Below, piece by piece: positions 24,907 to 33,825 of a DNA stretch of 64,000 nucleotides. Where the stretch lies: positions 5,022,001 to 5,086,000 of the forward strand of contig NZ_CP043046.1 in NCBI RefSeq assembly GCF_008119665.1, in the 5' to 3' direction. Positions within the stretch are counted from its first letter, which is position 1. Each line of letters opens with the position of its first letter. Below the pieces are notes generated by a model, which was not told where the DNA came from, made no database searches, and worked only from the letters and a program-made list of their open reading frames with translations. This DNA is from Pigmentiphaga aceris (GTDB lineage Bacteria; Pseudomonadota; Gammaproteobacteria; Burkholderiales; Burkholderiaceae_B). The translations under genes and the position numbers were made by a program.

Positions 24907-25992
24907 TCAAGCCTTCGCCGGGAACACCCAGACCTGCTCGGCCGGCAGCTCAAGACGGTAACGTCCAGGCGCACGATTGACCTGTCCATAGGCCCGCAAG
25001 GCCAGACCTTGCGCCGGATCACCACCTTCGGTGCGGAACAGATATTCCCAACGGTCGCCCAGATACATGCTGGTCAACAAGGGCAGTTCCAGACCATTGC
25101 TGATCTCACCTTCGGTCAGACGAACCTGCTCGACCCGGACCACGGCAATCGCGTTGCTGCCGACTGAAATCCCGTCGCCCGCACGGCCACGCACAGACCA
25201 GCCCTGCCCTTCCACACGCGCCCAGCCGCCTTCGATCGACGTCACCTTGCCAGACAGACGATTGTTGCTGCCCATGAACTCGGCGCAGAAGAGCGTGGCC
25301 GGGCTGCCGTACATTTCCTGCGGCGTGCCCTGCTGTTCGATCTTGCCGTTGTTCAGCAACAGGATGCGATCGGAAATGGCCATGGCCTCGCCCTGATCGT
25401 GCGTCACCATCAGGGCCGACAGGCCCAGACGGATGATCAGTTCACGCAGGAAGGCGCGCGCTTCTTCACGCAGCTTGGCATCCAGGTTGGACAGCGGTTC
25501 GTCCAGCAACAGTACCGGCGGGTTGTAGACCAGCGCACGGCCGATGGCCACGCGCTGCTGCTGACCACCCGACAACTGGAACGGATGACGCTCGCCCAGG
25601 TGACCCAGGCCCAGCTGCTGCAACATCGACTGCACACGCTCGCGGATCTCGGCGGTGGGTACCTTGCGCAACTTCAGTGGGTACGCCACGTTGTCGAACA
25701 CCGTCTTGTGCGGCCACAACGCGTAGGACTGAAACACCAGGCCCAGGTTGCGCTCTTCGGCCAGCACCTCAGTACCGGCTGCACCGTCGAACACGGTGCG
25801 GTCACCGATGCGGATACGTCCCTGGCGAGCCGCTTCCAGCCCGGCCACGGCGCGCAACAAGGTGGTCTTGCCGCTGCCTGAAGGGCCGAGCAAGGAAACA
25901 ACCTCGCCGCGCTTCAGCTGCATCGACACGCCTTTCAGGACAGACACATCACCGTAGCTCAGGTGCAGGTCATCGACGGTAAGTTCAATCAT
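24907..25992 (-). CDS. ABC importer ATP-binding protein (PotA/FbpC/PhnT type, with TOBE domain)
   Basis: 361 aa. Walker A GPSGSGKTTLL, Q-loop VFQSYALWPHKTVFDN, signature LSGGQQQRVAIGRA, Walker B LLLDEPLSNLDAKLREEARAF and switch His MVTHDQGEAMAISD. Residues ~240-361 form a TOBE_2-type regulatory domain (FCAEFMGSNNRLSGKV). This architecture is shared by importers of Fe(III), spermidine/putrescine and 2-aminoethylphosphonate. Its start overlaps the permease stop by 8 bp. The importer follows a two-component system with a binding-protein-fused kinase. Confidence 0.92.
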   Translation of the reverse strand: MIELTVDDLHLSYGDVSVLKGVSMQLKRGEVVSLLGPSGSGKTTLLRAVAGLEAARQGRIRIGDRTVFDGAAGTEVLAEERNLGLVFQSYALWPHKTVFDNVAYPLKLRKVPTAEIRERVQSMLQQLGLGHLGERHPFQLSGGQQQRVAIGRALVYNPPVLLLDEPLSNLDAKLREEARAFLRELIIRLGLSALMVTHDQGEAMAISDRILLLNNGKIEQQGTPQEMYGSPATLFCAEFMGSNNRLSGKVTSIEGGWARVEGQGWSVRGRAGDGISVGSNAIAVVRVEQVRLTEGEISNGLELPLLTSMYLGDRWEYLFRTEGGDPAQGLALRAYGQVNRAPGRYRLELPAEQVWVFPAKA

Positions 25993-27754
25993 GAAGCTTC
26001 ACTCCGAAACGCAGTGCCAGCCCCAGGCCAAGCACGACGAATGCGATATTGATGAAAGACAGGGCAGCAACGATGTCGATCGCGCCCGAGGCCCACAAGG
26101 ACACCAGCATGGACCCGATGGTCTCGGTGCCGGGCGACAGCAGGTAGACGCCCGTTGAGTACTCACGCTCGAAAATCAGGAACATCAGCAGCAGTGCACC
26201 GACCAGGCCATGACGCGCCAGCGGCACGGTCACGTGACGGGTGACCTGACCACGATGGGCACCTGCGGTACGCGCAGCTTCTTCCAGCTCGGGACCGACC
26301 TGCAGCAACGTTGACGAGATGATGCGCAAGCCATACGCCATCCACACCACGGTGTAAGCAAGCCACACGCTGAATATGGTGGAACGGATGCTGCGTAGTG
26401 CGTCAACGAAGTGTTCCTGCAACCATGCGGAATACGGCAGCACCGACAACCAGCCGTCTTCCAGCGAGTTTTCCAGCAGCATCGGCACGAACAGGAATAC
26501 CCACAGGAATGCCAGACCGGCAAGCAGGCCGGGCACGGCACGCGGCACCAGCACGCTGTAGTCCAGGAAGCGGGTAATGCCGTCTGGCTTGCGATGCATG
26601 GCCAGGCCAATGAAGGTGTAGCAGACCACCGCCAGCGCACCGCCGACCACACCGATGGCGACCGAGTTCATGATGGCGCGCAGCAGGTTGGGCTGCGAGA
26701 ACACCGTGCGGAAGGCTTCCACCGACAACACATCGAACAGCGACACACCCATGCCCCAGTTGGACACGAAGGCACGCAGCAACACACCCAGCAAGGGCAC
26801 CACGATGGTGACTGCCAGCCACAGGCCGACCACGGCACCAGCCACCCAGCGCCACTTGCCCAGCGGCAGCGGACGCGAACGCGAGGCCTTGCCCTTGACG
26901 GTGACGAAGCGGTTGGCCGTGCGCATCAGACGACGCTGCAATGCCACCAGCGGAATCGTCATCGCGATCAGCACGACAGCAACTGCGGCCATCAGGTGAT
27001 ACGACGGAATGCCCAGTTTGTTGGTCAGCTTGTACAGGTAGGTGGCCAACACCAGATTGCCTTCCGGGTCACCCAGAACCAGCACCAGACCGAAGACTTC
27101 CAGGCCCAGGAAGAACAGCAGCACGGTGGCGTACAGCATGGCCGGACGCACCATCGGCAGGCTGACTGCGGTCATCACTTGCAGGGGTGAGGCACCCGCC
27201 ACACGTGCGGCTTCTTCTACGTCTGAACCCATGCTTCGCAGCGCGGACGAGATGTAAAGATACGCGTGTGGCACGTGCGTCAGCCCCGCGATGATCACGA
27301 TGCTGGGCAGGGAATAGATGTTCCAGGGAACGAAGCCCAACAGACTTTGTGCCCACGACGAGAAGAAGCCGACCGGGCCGGCTGCCACCACATAGCCGAA
27401 GCCAAGCACCATCGGCGACACGAACACCGGTACCAGAATCAGCGGTTCGATCCAGGTGCGTCCCGGCAGGTCGGTACGACTCATCAGGAAGGCCAGAATG
27501 CCTCCCAACGGGATCGAGAGCGCAGCCAGACCGAAGGCAACCAGGAAACCGGTCTTCAGTGCCTTGTAGAAATCGGGATCATCGAAGATGAAGCGGAACG
27601 CGTCCAGGCTGAACGACTTTGACGGCGCAAAGAACGGGGCCGACAAAAAGCTCTGGAAAACGATCAGCGACAGGGGGGCGTAGATCGCGATCACCGTGAG
27701 CAATACGACCACGCCGCGCGGCAGTGAGCGCCATCTCATTCTTAGTGAATGCAT
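25985..27754 (-). CDS. ABC importer permease, fused double-domain (FbpB/ThiP type)
   Basis: 589 aa from the ATG at 27754 (615 aa from the upstream ATG at 27832, whose extra residues are hydrophilic). Two binding-protein-dependent permease domains are fused, each with an EAA loop: EEAARVAGASPLQVMTAVSLP in the first half and EEAARTAGAHRGQVTRHVTVP in the second. This is the arrangement of Fe(III) and thiamine importers where one polypeptide makes the whole channel. About twelve helices. The ribosome site is weak. It is encoded between the binding protein and the ATPase. Confidence 0.9.
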   Translation of the reverse strand: MHSLRMRWRSLPRGVVVLLTVIAIYAPLSLIVFQSFLSAPFFAPSKSFSLDAFRFIFDDPDFYKALKTGFLVAFGLAALSIPLGGILAFLMSRTDLPGRTWIEPLILVPVFVSPMVLGFGYVVAAGPVGFFSSWAQSLLGFVPWNIYSLPSIVIIAGLTHVPHAYLYISSALRSMGSDVEEAARVAGASPLQVMTAVSLPMVRPAMLYATVLLFFLGLEVFGLVLVLGDPEGNLVLATYLYKLTNKLGIPSYHLMAAVAVVLIAMTIPLVALQRRLMRTANRFVTVKGKASRSRPLPLGKWRWVAGAVVGLWLAVTIVVPLLGVLLRAFVSNWGMGVSLFDVLSVEAFRTVFSQPNLLRAIMNSVAIGVVGGALAVVCYTFIGLAMHRKPDGITRFLDYSVLVPRAVPGLLAGLAFLWVFLFVPMLLENSLEDGWLSVLPYSAWLQEHFVDALRSIRSTIFSVWLAYTVVWMAYGLRIISSTLLQVGPELEEAARTAGAHRGQVTRHVTVPLARHGLVGALLLMFLIFEREYSTGVYLLSPGTETIGSMLVSLWASGAIDIVAALSFINIAFVVLGLGLALRFGVKLHD

Positions 27755-27968
27755 GGAAAGACGTCCATTTTTGAAAACCGCCCGGAGGCGAGGAATGACG
27801 GACTGATGCGACGCATCGGCCCGGCTTGCCAACTTGCTTTGATATCTTGCTTGCTTGTCGTGCTGTGCGACGTGCTTGCGACGTGCCTGGCGATCTGCTG
27901 ATCACCAACTTTTTTCTGGTGCGATTGCGGGCTGTCTGCCGCGCAATCGCACCCTTACTGCCTACCGC

Positions 27969-29069
27969 TTACTTGCCGGCAGCCGTGCGCCATTCCTTGA
28001 TGAAATCAAGACGCGGCTTTTGTTCCAGGTATTCCAGCAGCGATTCGTTGACCGGAATCGGCTTGAGCGCAGCGCCCAGCTTCTTGGTCATGCCGTCCAC
28101 GTCGTTGTCACCCGGAATGTCATCGCGGATCGAACCCAGGTCAGACTGGTTCGCCATGATGTCCTGACCCTTCTGCGACAGCAGGTAGTCCAGCCACAGA
28201 CGTGCGGCGTTCTTGTTGCGCGACTTCTTGCTGATGAAGGACACGCGCGACAGCACCAGGGTGTAGTCGGTGGGGTATGCCACACCAATCGACGGGTCGG
28301 TCTTGGCGCGGGTTTCGGCATACGAACCCAGGATGTTGTAGCCCAGCAGGTTTTCACCCGAGGACACACGTTCCATCATGGTGCCGGTGGACGACTGCAC
28401 CACCAGGCCAGCCTTGCCGGCTGCGGTCACGAACTCGGTGAAGCCCTTGTCGTTGCGCTTGTCCTGCACCGTCAGCATGAAGCCCACGGCCGACTTCTCG
28501 ATGTCGTAGCTGGTGACCTTGCCCTTGTACTTGTCGGTCTGCGTGGTCAGCAGCTTGGCGAACGCGGCGTGGGTAGTGGGCACGTCGGCAGCGGGCACCA
28601 GACGCTTGTTGTAGATGAAGACAGCCGGCTCGTAGGTCGTGCCGTAAGCGCTGTCCTTCCAGTTGGCCCAGGCCGGCAGCTTGGCCGATTCAGGCGACTT
28701 GTAGACCAGTGCATAGTCAACGGCCAGCTTCAGGGCCGAGTCCATCGAGGAACTCCAGACCACGTCGCCGCTGTTGCCACCGGCTGCCTGCTCGCTGATG
28801 TAGCGGTTGTACAGCTCGGTGCTGTTCATGTCGTTATATTCGACCTTGATATCCGGGTACATCGCCTCGAAGCCCTTGACGATGGGGCCGGCTGCCTTGG
28901 TATCGGTGGTCGAATAAATGGTGAGCTTGCCCTCTTTCTTCGCGGCGTCAATCACCTTCTGGTAATCGGCGGGATAGCCCGCAGGAACTTGTGCAAAAGC
29001 AGCGCTGGCGAACAGCGACAGGGCGGTGGCACAAGCGGCGGCCAGGCGAGTAGGGGTGCAGACAGTCAT
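27969..29069 (-). CDS. Periplasmic substrate-binding protein of the iron/polyamine-type importer
   Basis: 366 aa. Signal peptide residues 1-26, cleavage after AFA|QV. The opening KKEGKLTIYSTTD and the block GFEAMYPDIKVEYNDMNSTELYNRY are typical of SBP families containing FbpA, PhnS-like and phosphoglycerate-related proteins. The Tyr pair that binds ferric iron in FbpA is not evident, and no Fur-like box is present in the 99-bp leader, which argues against ferric iron as cargo. The protein is strongly similar along most of its length to residues ~570-890 of the kinase encoded immediately upstream (e.g. LPAWANWK / VPAWARWR, YNILGSYAE / YNVLGSYAL). Confidence 0.92.
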   Translation of the reverse strand: MTVCTPTRLAAACATALSLFASAAFAQVPAGYPADYQKVIDAAKKEGKLTIYSTTDTKAAGPIVKGFEAMYPDIKVEYNDMNSTELYNRYISEQAAGGNSGDVVWSSSMDSALKLAVDYALVYKSPESAKLPAWANWKDSAYGTTYEPAVFIYNKRLVPAADVPTTHAAFAKLLTTQTDKYKGKVTSYDIEKSAVGFMLTVQDKRNDKGFTEFVTAAGKAGLVVQSSTGTMMERVSSGENLLGYNILGSYAETRAKTDPSIGVAYPTDYTLVLSRVSFISKKSRNKNAARLWLDYLLSQKGQDIMANQSDLGSIRDDIPGDNDVDGMTKKLGAALKPIPVNESLLEYLEQKPRLDFIKEWRTAAGK

Positions 29070-29168
29070 GGCGATCTCCAGTGGGGATTCCTTGTGTGTC
29101 GATGCCCCGAAAGTGGGTGCTCGTCACACGTTGAAGCCATCTTAGGAATGCAAGCTGTCAGCGTCCTG

Positions 29169-31904
29169 TCACCGCGCCCGTTTCGCTGGATAACCCTGAG
29201 ACGCTTCTGGCGAATCGGTCACCAAACGCCGCCAGTTCTTCACAAAACGTGCGTGTCGCTGCTGATCCAGCCCCACCAGCAAGGCCGACCCGAACACGAT
29301 CGGCTGCACGATGCCGTGCGGTCCGGCCATCAACGATTCCGAGGTCCAACGCCCGCTCGTTCCGGGCACAATCGACCCCAGCGCAGCCGGGCCAGCCATG
29401 GTTTCCTGTCCGGCTGGCGACAGCAACCAATCGACAAACGCACGCCCCATCTCGGGCGTGGGTGCGGTTCGCAGGATCAGCGCCGAGCGCGACAGCACCG
29501 CCACGTAATCCTGCGGCATCGCCACCGCAATCGGTCGGCCAGCGGCTTCGCGCGCCAGCGCATACGAGCCCAGCACGTTGTAGGCAAGGTCAAGCTCGCC
29601 CGACTCGATCTCGTCAAGAATTGCGGCCGCGGTCGAGTGCAGATGCACGTGGGCGCGACCCAAGGCATTGGCCAAGCCCCAGAAGTTCGAGGACACCACG
29701 GCGTCCTGGCTCGCCAGCAGGTAGGCCAAGCCGCTCGTCGCAATGTCGTAGCTGCCCACCCGGTTGTCCAGCACAGGCAACTGGGTTTCCAGCAGGTTCA
29801 GCAGCGCCTGACGCGAATGCGGCACCGTGTCTGGCGTGAAGCGCTTGGGGTTGTAGACGATCACAATCGGTTCGAAGGTGAAGCCGAACACTTCCGTGCG
29901 CCAACGTGCCCACGCCGGGACGCCCTCGGCATGCCGTGACACATGCGGCAAGGCATAACCGTCATTGGCCAGGCGCACCTGCAAATCGATTGACGAGCTG
30001 ACCAAGACATCGACTGACGGCAGCTTGCCGGCAATCACCTCGCGGTACAGCTCGAAGCCGTTGAGTTCGCGATACACCACGGTCACGTCGGGCCAGCTAC
30101 GCTGGAACTGGCGCGCGATTTCCGTGAACACCACCGTGTCGGTGGGACCTGCGACCGACACGGTGCGATCGAGCAGGTTCTTTTGCGGTGCCGGGTAGAT
30201 CGTCACGTGGCCGGCTGCGGTCGGCCCGGTCACAGAAGACAGTTCGGACGACAAGGCCCCGGGGCCGCGCGCGGCAAGTCCGGCAGGTACTGTGGCCAGG
30301 GTGCCGTCTGCGGTGGTGGGCACTGCTGGTGCCCCAGGGGTTGCAGGTTTTGCCTGTGTATTGGTTGATGCATTAGTTGATGTATTGGTCGATGTATTGG
30401 CCTGCGCCTGCACCACCTGCGGCAGCGTCGTCCACACCATGATCGCCAGCGCCAACGCAGCAAACACACCCGTTTTTGCACGCCCGGCGGCAGCCGGTGC
30501 AGCCAACGGCAACATCACACTCACCACCAGCCCGCCACCGGCCCGCGCGCGCAAGGACAGGCTGCCGCCATGCGCGTCCACCACGTTTCGCACAATCGCC
30601 AGGCCCAAGCCCGACCCAGGCAGGCCCTGCGCGCTGCGACCGCGCTGGAAGCGCTCCAGCACCGTGTCTTTCTCGTCTTCCTGGATGCCCGGGCCACGGT
30701 CGGACACGCTCAACAGCACACGTCCGCCCGGCAGCGCTTGCGCCTCGATATCGACCTCACCATCGGGCGCGTACTGCAAGGCGTTGTCCACCAGATTGCG
30801 CAGCATTTCGCGCAAGGCCACCTTGTCGCCCCGGATGCGGGCGCGTCGAACCTGCGGCGCAATCGCAATGCGCAAACGCCGCTTGCCGTCCATGCCGATG
30901 CGACGACGTGTGTCATTGATGATCTCCGACACCCCAACCGCATCACGGGTCTGTGCGTCCAGCCGGTGTGTGATGGTGGCGTCCATCAACAACTGGTTGA
31001 TCAGCAGGCTGACATGCGAGGCATTGGCCAACACCCGCCCGGCACGCTCGCGCAGACGCACCGGATCGGTTTCTTCCGTCATCACTTCCGCTTGCGCGCG
31101 CAAGGATGCAAGCGGCGTGCGCACCTGGTGCGCAGCATCGGCAACCAGGTTCTGCAACACGGCCATCACCGCACGCAGGCGGCCCATGAAGCTGTCGAGT
31201 GCCTCGGTCAATTGCAGGACTTCGCGCGGCACGGGGGCTTTCAATGGTGCCAGGTCTCCCGGTGCCCGGCTGCGTAGTTCCTGTTCAATCAAGGACAGGG
31301 GCGCGAAGGCACGTTGAATGCCGAACCACAGCAGGCCAAGCGCTACCACCACGATGGCCAGCAGTGGCAAAGCGCTGCGCTGGAATATCTCGGCCGCCAG
31401 TTGGCGACGTGCGCCGCGCGTCTCGGCCACCCGGATCGTCACCCAGCCGATGGACGGACCCGTGGACAACAGACGACCCACGGTGGCGATGCGAACCTCA
31501 TCCCCGCGATAACGCATATTGGCGAACACAGGCACGGAGGAGTTGGCAGGGGCAAGCGTGGCCTCCAGGTCGCCATATCCGGTCACCAGCCCGCCCGAGG
31601 CATCACGCACGCTGTAGAACACGCGTTCGCTGTCACTCAGCATGCCAAGCGCGGCAATCGGCAGTTCCAGAGCAACACCGTCATCTTCGGTCTGCACGGC
31701 CCCTGCGATCGTCAGCGCCGACGCGGCAAGCAAGCGGTCAAAGGCCCGATCCGCGGCCTGGGTGGCATAACTTTCCAGGAATATTAGCAAGGCCAGCCCG
31801 CCGCCCACCAGCAGTGAAATCGCCAGTGAAAAGACCCGACCCCGAATCGACAAGGACTCGGCACGACGAAAAGCGGGTAGCGGGTTTTGCTCAGAGCGTT
31901 TCAT
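29169..31904 (-). CDS. Sensor histidine kinase fused to a C-terminal periplasmic substrate-binding domain
   Basis: 911 aa from ATG 31904 (920 from 31931). In 920 numbering: TM1 ~36-53, periplasmic loop, TM2 ~187-204, HAMP-like, HisKA with H268 in AAHQVRTPLASL (usual E replaced by Q), HATPase with N383 (NLVDNALQYAP), DRGPGI and GSGLGLAIV. Then comes a third hydrophobic segment (~487-506) ending in VVQAQA, a 12-bp-repeat linker (NTSTNTSTNASTNT), and a ~340-residue substrate-binding domain homologous to the importer's SBP. The kinase must be cytoplasmic, so segment three would return the chain to the periplasm or serve as an internal signal peptide cleaved at AQA. The response regulator overlaps upstream; the SBP gene is 99 bp downstream. 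A natural ligand-sensor for the importer is inferred. Confidence 0.93.
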   Translation of the reverse strand: MKRSEQNPLPAFRRAESLSIRGRVFSLAISLLVGGGLALLIFLESYATQAADRAFDRLLAASALTIAGAVQTEDDGVALELPIAALGMLSDSERVFYSVRDASGGLVTGYGDLEATLAPANSSVPVFANMRYRGDEVRIATVGRLLSTGPSIGWVTIRVAETRGARRQLAAEIFQRSALPLLAIVVVALGLLWFGIQRAFAPLSLIEQELRSRAPGDLAPLKAPVPREVLQLTEALDSFMGRLRAVMAVLQNLVADAAHQVRTPLASLRAQAEVMTEETDPVRLRERAGRVLANASHVSLLINQLLMDATITHRLDAQTRDAVGVSEIINDTRRRIGMDGKRRLRIAIAPQVRRARIRGDKVALREMLRNLVDNALQYAPDGEVDIEAQALPGGRVLLSVSDRGPGIQEDEKDTVLERFQRGRSAQGLPGSGLGLAIVRNVVDAHGGSLSLRARAGGGLVVSVMLPLAAPAAAGRAKTGVFAALALAIMVWTTLPQVVQAQANTSTNTSTNASTNTQAKPATPGAPAVPTTADGTLATVPAGLAARGPGALSSELSSVTGPTAAGHVTIYPAPQKNLLDRTVSVAGPTDTVVFTEIARQFQRSWPDVTVVYRELNGFELYREVIAGKLPSVDVLVSSSIDLQVRLANDGYALPHVSRHAEGVPAWARWRTEVFGFTFEPIVIVYNPKRFTPDTVPHSRQALLNLLETQLPVLDNRVGSYDIATSGLAYLLASQDAVVSSNFWGLANALGRAHVHLHSTAAAILDEIESGELDLAYNVLGSYALAREAAGRPIAVAMPQDYVAVLSRSALILRTAPTPEMGRAFVDWLLSPAGQETMAGPAALGSIVPGTSGRWTSESLMAGPHGIVQPIVFGSALLVGLDQQRHARFVKNWRRLVTDSPEASQGYPAKRAR
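30358..30405 (-). repeat. 12-bp tandem repeat in the kinase-SBP linker
   Basis: Four units with consensus GTATTGGTTGAT on plus (30358-30369, 30370-30381, 30382-30393, 30394-30405; the last diverged). On the coding strand each adds about four residues of the N/T/S/A linker. Confidence 0.8.
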
Positions 31905-32562
31905 GCGATCGCGCCTGATAGCCCACGCCACGCACCGTCACGATATCGATGGAACAGTCACCAAGTTTCTTGCGCAGGCGCGACACCAGCAACTCAAGCG
32001 CGTTGGTGGACACGTCTTCAACCTGGAACATCTGTGTCATCAGGCGCTCCTTGGCGACCGTCTGACCAATGTGCGCCAGCAACACTTCCAGCAGGCCGAA
32101 TTCGCGGCGTCCCAGATCAAGCAGCACTCCATCGACCGTGGCCGTGCGTCCGGCCAGATCGATGGCCAGGTTGCCGTATTGCACCGCACTGCTGCTTTGT
32201 CCGGCTGGCCGGCGCATCAGTGCACGCAAGCGGGCTTCCAGTTCACGCAGGTCGAAGGGTTTGACCAGGTAATCGTCGGCTCCCAGGTCGAGCATATCGA
32301 CCTTGTCTTCGATTTCCGCCCGCGCCGTCACCACCAGGACCGGGGTGTCCTGGCCCGATGCCCGCAGCGATCGCAGCACCGCAAAGCCGTCTTTGCCTGG
32401 CAGCATGATGTCGAGCACGATGGCATCCCAGGTGCCGTGCCGACTCCAGGAAATGGCCGCGTCGCCGTCGCGCACCCACTCGACCGAATGGCCCGCCAGA
32501 CGCAGTTTGCTCTCGACCGCATCGCCCAGATCAGCGTTGTCCTCTACCAACAATATGCGCAC
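31891..32562 (-). CDS. OmpR-family response regulator (TctD/PmrA-like)
   Basis: 223 aa. Receiver: acidic cluster E7-D8-N9 with D12, phospho-acceptor D51 (VLDIMLPGKDGF), T-loop VTARAEIEDK and K in DDYLVKPFDL. The winged helix (~125-220) has LGRREFGLLEVLL and VSTNALELLVSRLRKKL. The last codons overlap the kinase start, so regulator and kinase are translationally coupled. Likely activates the downstream ABC importer genes; no repeat element comparable to the ygiW site was found in the leaders here. Confidence 0.92.
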   Translation of the reverse strand: MRILLVEDNADLGDAVESKLRLAGHSVEWVRDGDAAISWSRHGTWDAIVLDIMLPGKDGFAVLRSLRASGQDTPVLVVTARAEIEDKVDMLDLGADDYLVKPFDLRELEARLRALMRRPAGQSSSAVQYGNLAIDLAGRTATVDGVLLDLGRREFGLLEVLLAHIGQTVAKERLMTQMFQVEDVSTNALELLVSRLRKKLGDCSIDIVTVRGVGYQARSHETL

Positions 32563-32710
32563 GCCAAGGTCCCCGGGGATGTGTTTCGCCGCATTCTAAT
32601 CCGCGCCTCGGCCCTTCGGTGCGTGGTCATGCGCGAGCGCATGGGATACATTGTGAAGTCGCCTCATCCTCTCCAGCGGCCCCCAACACCCGGCCGCGAC
32701 GCCCCCTCCC

Positions 32711-33706
32711 ATGTCTCGCTACCTGCCCGATCGCTTTACCGTTGCCATCATTCTCACGGTCATTCTGGCCAGCTTCCTGCCAGCATCCGGCAAGGGCGCG
32801 CAGATATTCGAAGTCATCACGAACGTCGCCGTCGGCGTACTGTTCTTCATGCACGGTGCCAAGCTGTCGCGCGAAGCGATCATTGCAGGGGTCACGCATT
32901 GGCGGCTGCACCTGGTGGTGTTCCTGTCCACCTTCGTTCTGTTCCCGGTGCTGGGCTTGACGCTCAAGCCCGTGCTGTCGTGGCTGATGACCCCGGAACT
33001 GTATGTGGGCATCCTGTTCCTGTGCGCGCTGCCCTCGACCGTACAGTCGTCAATTGCACTGACGGCAGTGGCGCGTGGCAACGTACCGGCCGCCGTCTGC
33101 AGTGCCTCGTTCTCCAGCCTGATCGGGATTTTCCTGACACCGGTGCTGGTCGGCATCTTTGTGGTGCCGCATGGTGGGCATATTTCCTTCGAGGCCGTCA
33201 CCAAGATCTTCGTGCAGTTGCTGCTGCCCTTCATCGTGGGCCACCTGATGCGTCCGCTGATCGGCAAATTCATCGACAAGCACAAGGCAACGCTCAAATA
33301 CGTGGACCAAAGCTCCATCCTGCTGGTGGTCTACACCGCCTTCAGCGCGGCTGTCATCGAAGGCCTGTGGCAGAACACGCCCGCCAGCACCCTGATCGGC
33401 GTGATCGTCGCCACCTCCATCCTGCTTGCCATTGCCCTGTTCATCACCTGGCAGACCGGCAAGCGCCTGGGCTTCTCGAAGGCGGACCAGATCACCATCC
33501 TGTTCTGCGGCTCCAAAAAGAGCCTGGCCACCGGAGCCCCGATGGCCAAGGTGCTGTTTGCCAGCTCGGCCGTTGGGGCCATCGTGCTGCCGGTGATGAT
33601 CTTTCACCAGGTCCAGCTGATGTTGTGCGCCATGATCGCGCAACACTACGCGCGCCGGCCGGAAGAAGACGCCAAGAAAATCATTGATGCCGCCGCCCAA
33701 CCTTGA
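32711..33706 (+). CDS. Bile acid:sodium symporter-like protein (SLC10A7 type)
   Basis: 331 aa with about ten membrane helices. Blocks LFFMHGAKLSREAIIAG, LCALPSTVQSSIALTAVARGNVPAA and CGSKKSLATGAPMA are typical of the SLC10A7/YfeH branch (PF13593); the S-x-S-S/A and GSKKSLATG segments correspond to the discontinuous-helix crossing and the sodium/substrate site. No physiological cargo has been established for bacterial members. The gene is alone, starting 148 bp from the divergent response regulator, and is followed by an M20 peptidase 119 bp downstream. Confidence 0.85.
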   Translation: MSRYLPDRFTVAIILTVILASFLPASGKGAQIFEVITNVAVGVLFFMHGAKLSREAIIAGVTHWRLHLVVFLSTFVLFPVLGLTLKPVLSWLMTPELYVGILFLCALPSTVQSSIALTAVARGNVPAAVCSASFSSLIGIFLTPVLVGIFVVPHGGHISFEAVTKIFVQLLLPFIVGHLMRPLIGKFIDKHKATLKYVDQSSILLVVYTAFSAAVIEGLWQNTPASTLIGVIVATSILLAIALFITWQTGKRLGFSKADQITILFCGSKKSLATGAPMAKVLFASSAVGAIVLPVMIFHQVQLMLCAMIAQHYARRPEEDAKKIIDAAAQP

Positions 33707-33825
33707 CGTAGCGCGCGGCTTCCCTTCTTCGCTTGCACCATGACTGACAGCGCGCAAGCCATCACGCGTTCAGTTTTCAGCCTCGGGGCGTGAGTCCAGC
33801 CCCACCGCCTTCCCGGAGTCTTGCC

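Noticed and set aside
27855..29939. 694-codon plus-strand frame opposite the SBP and kinase
   Set aside because: Covers two well-supported minus-strand genes and has low-complexity composition; typical antisense open frame in GC-rich DNA.
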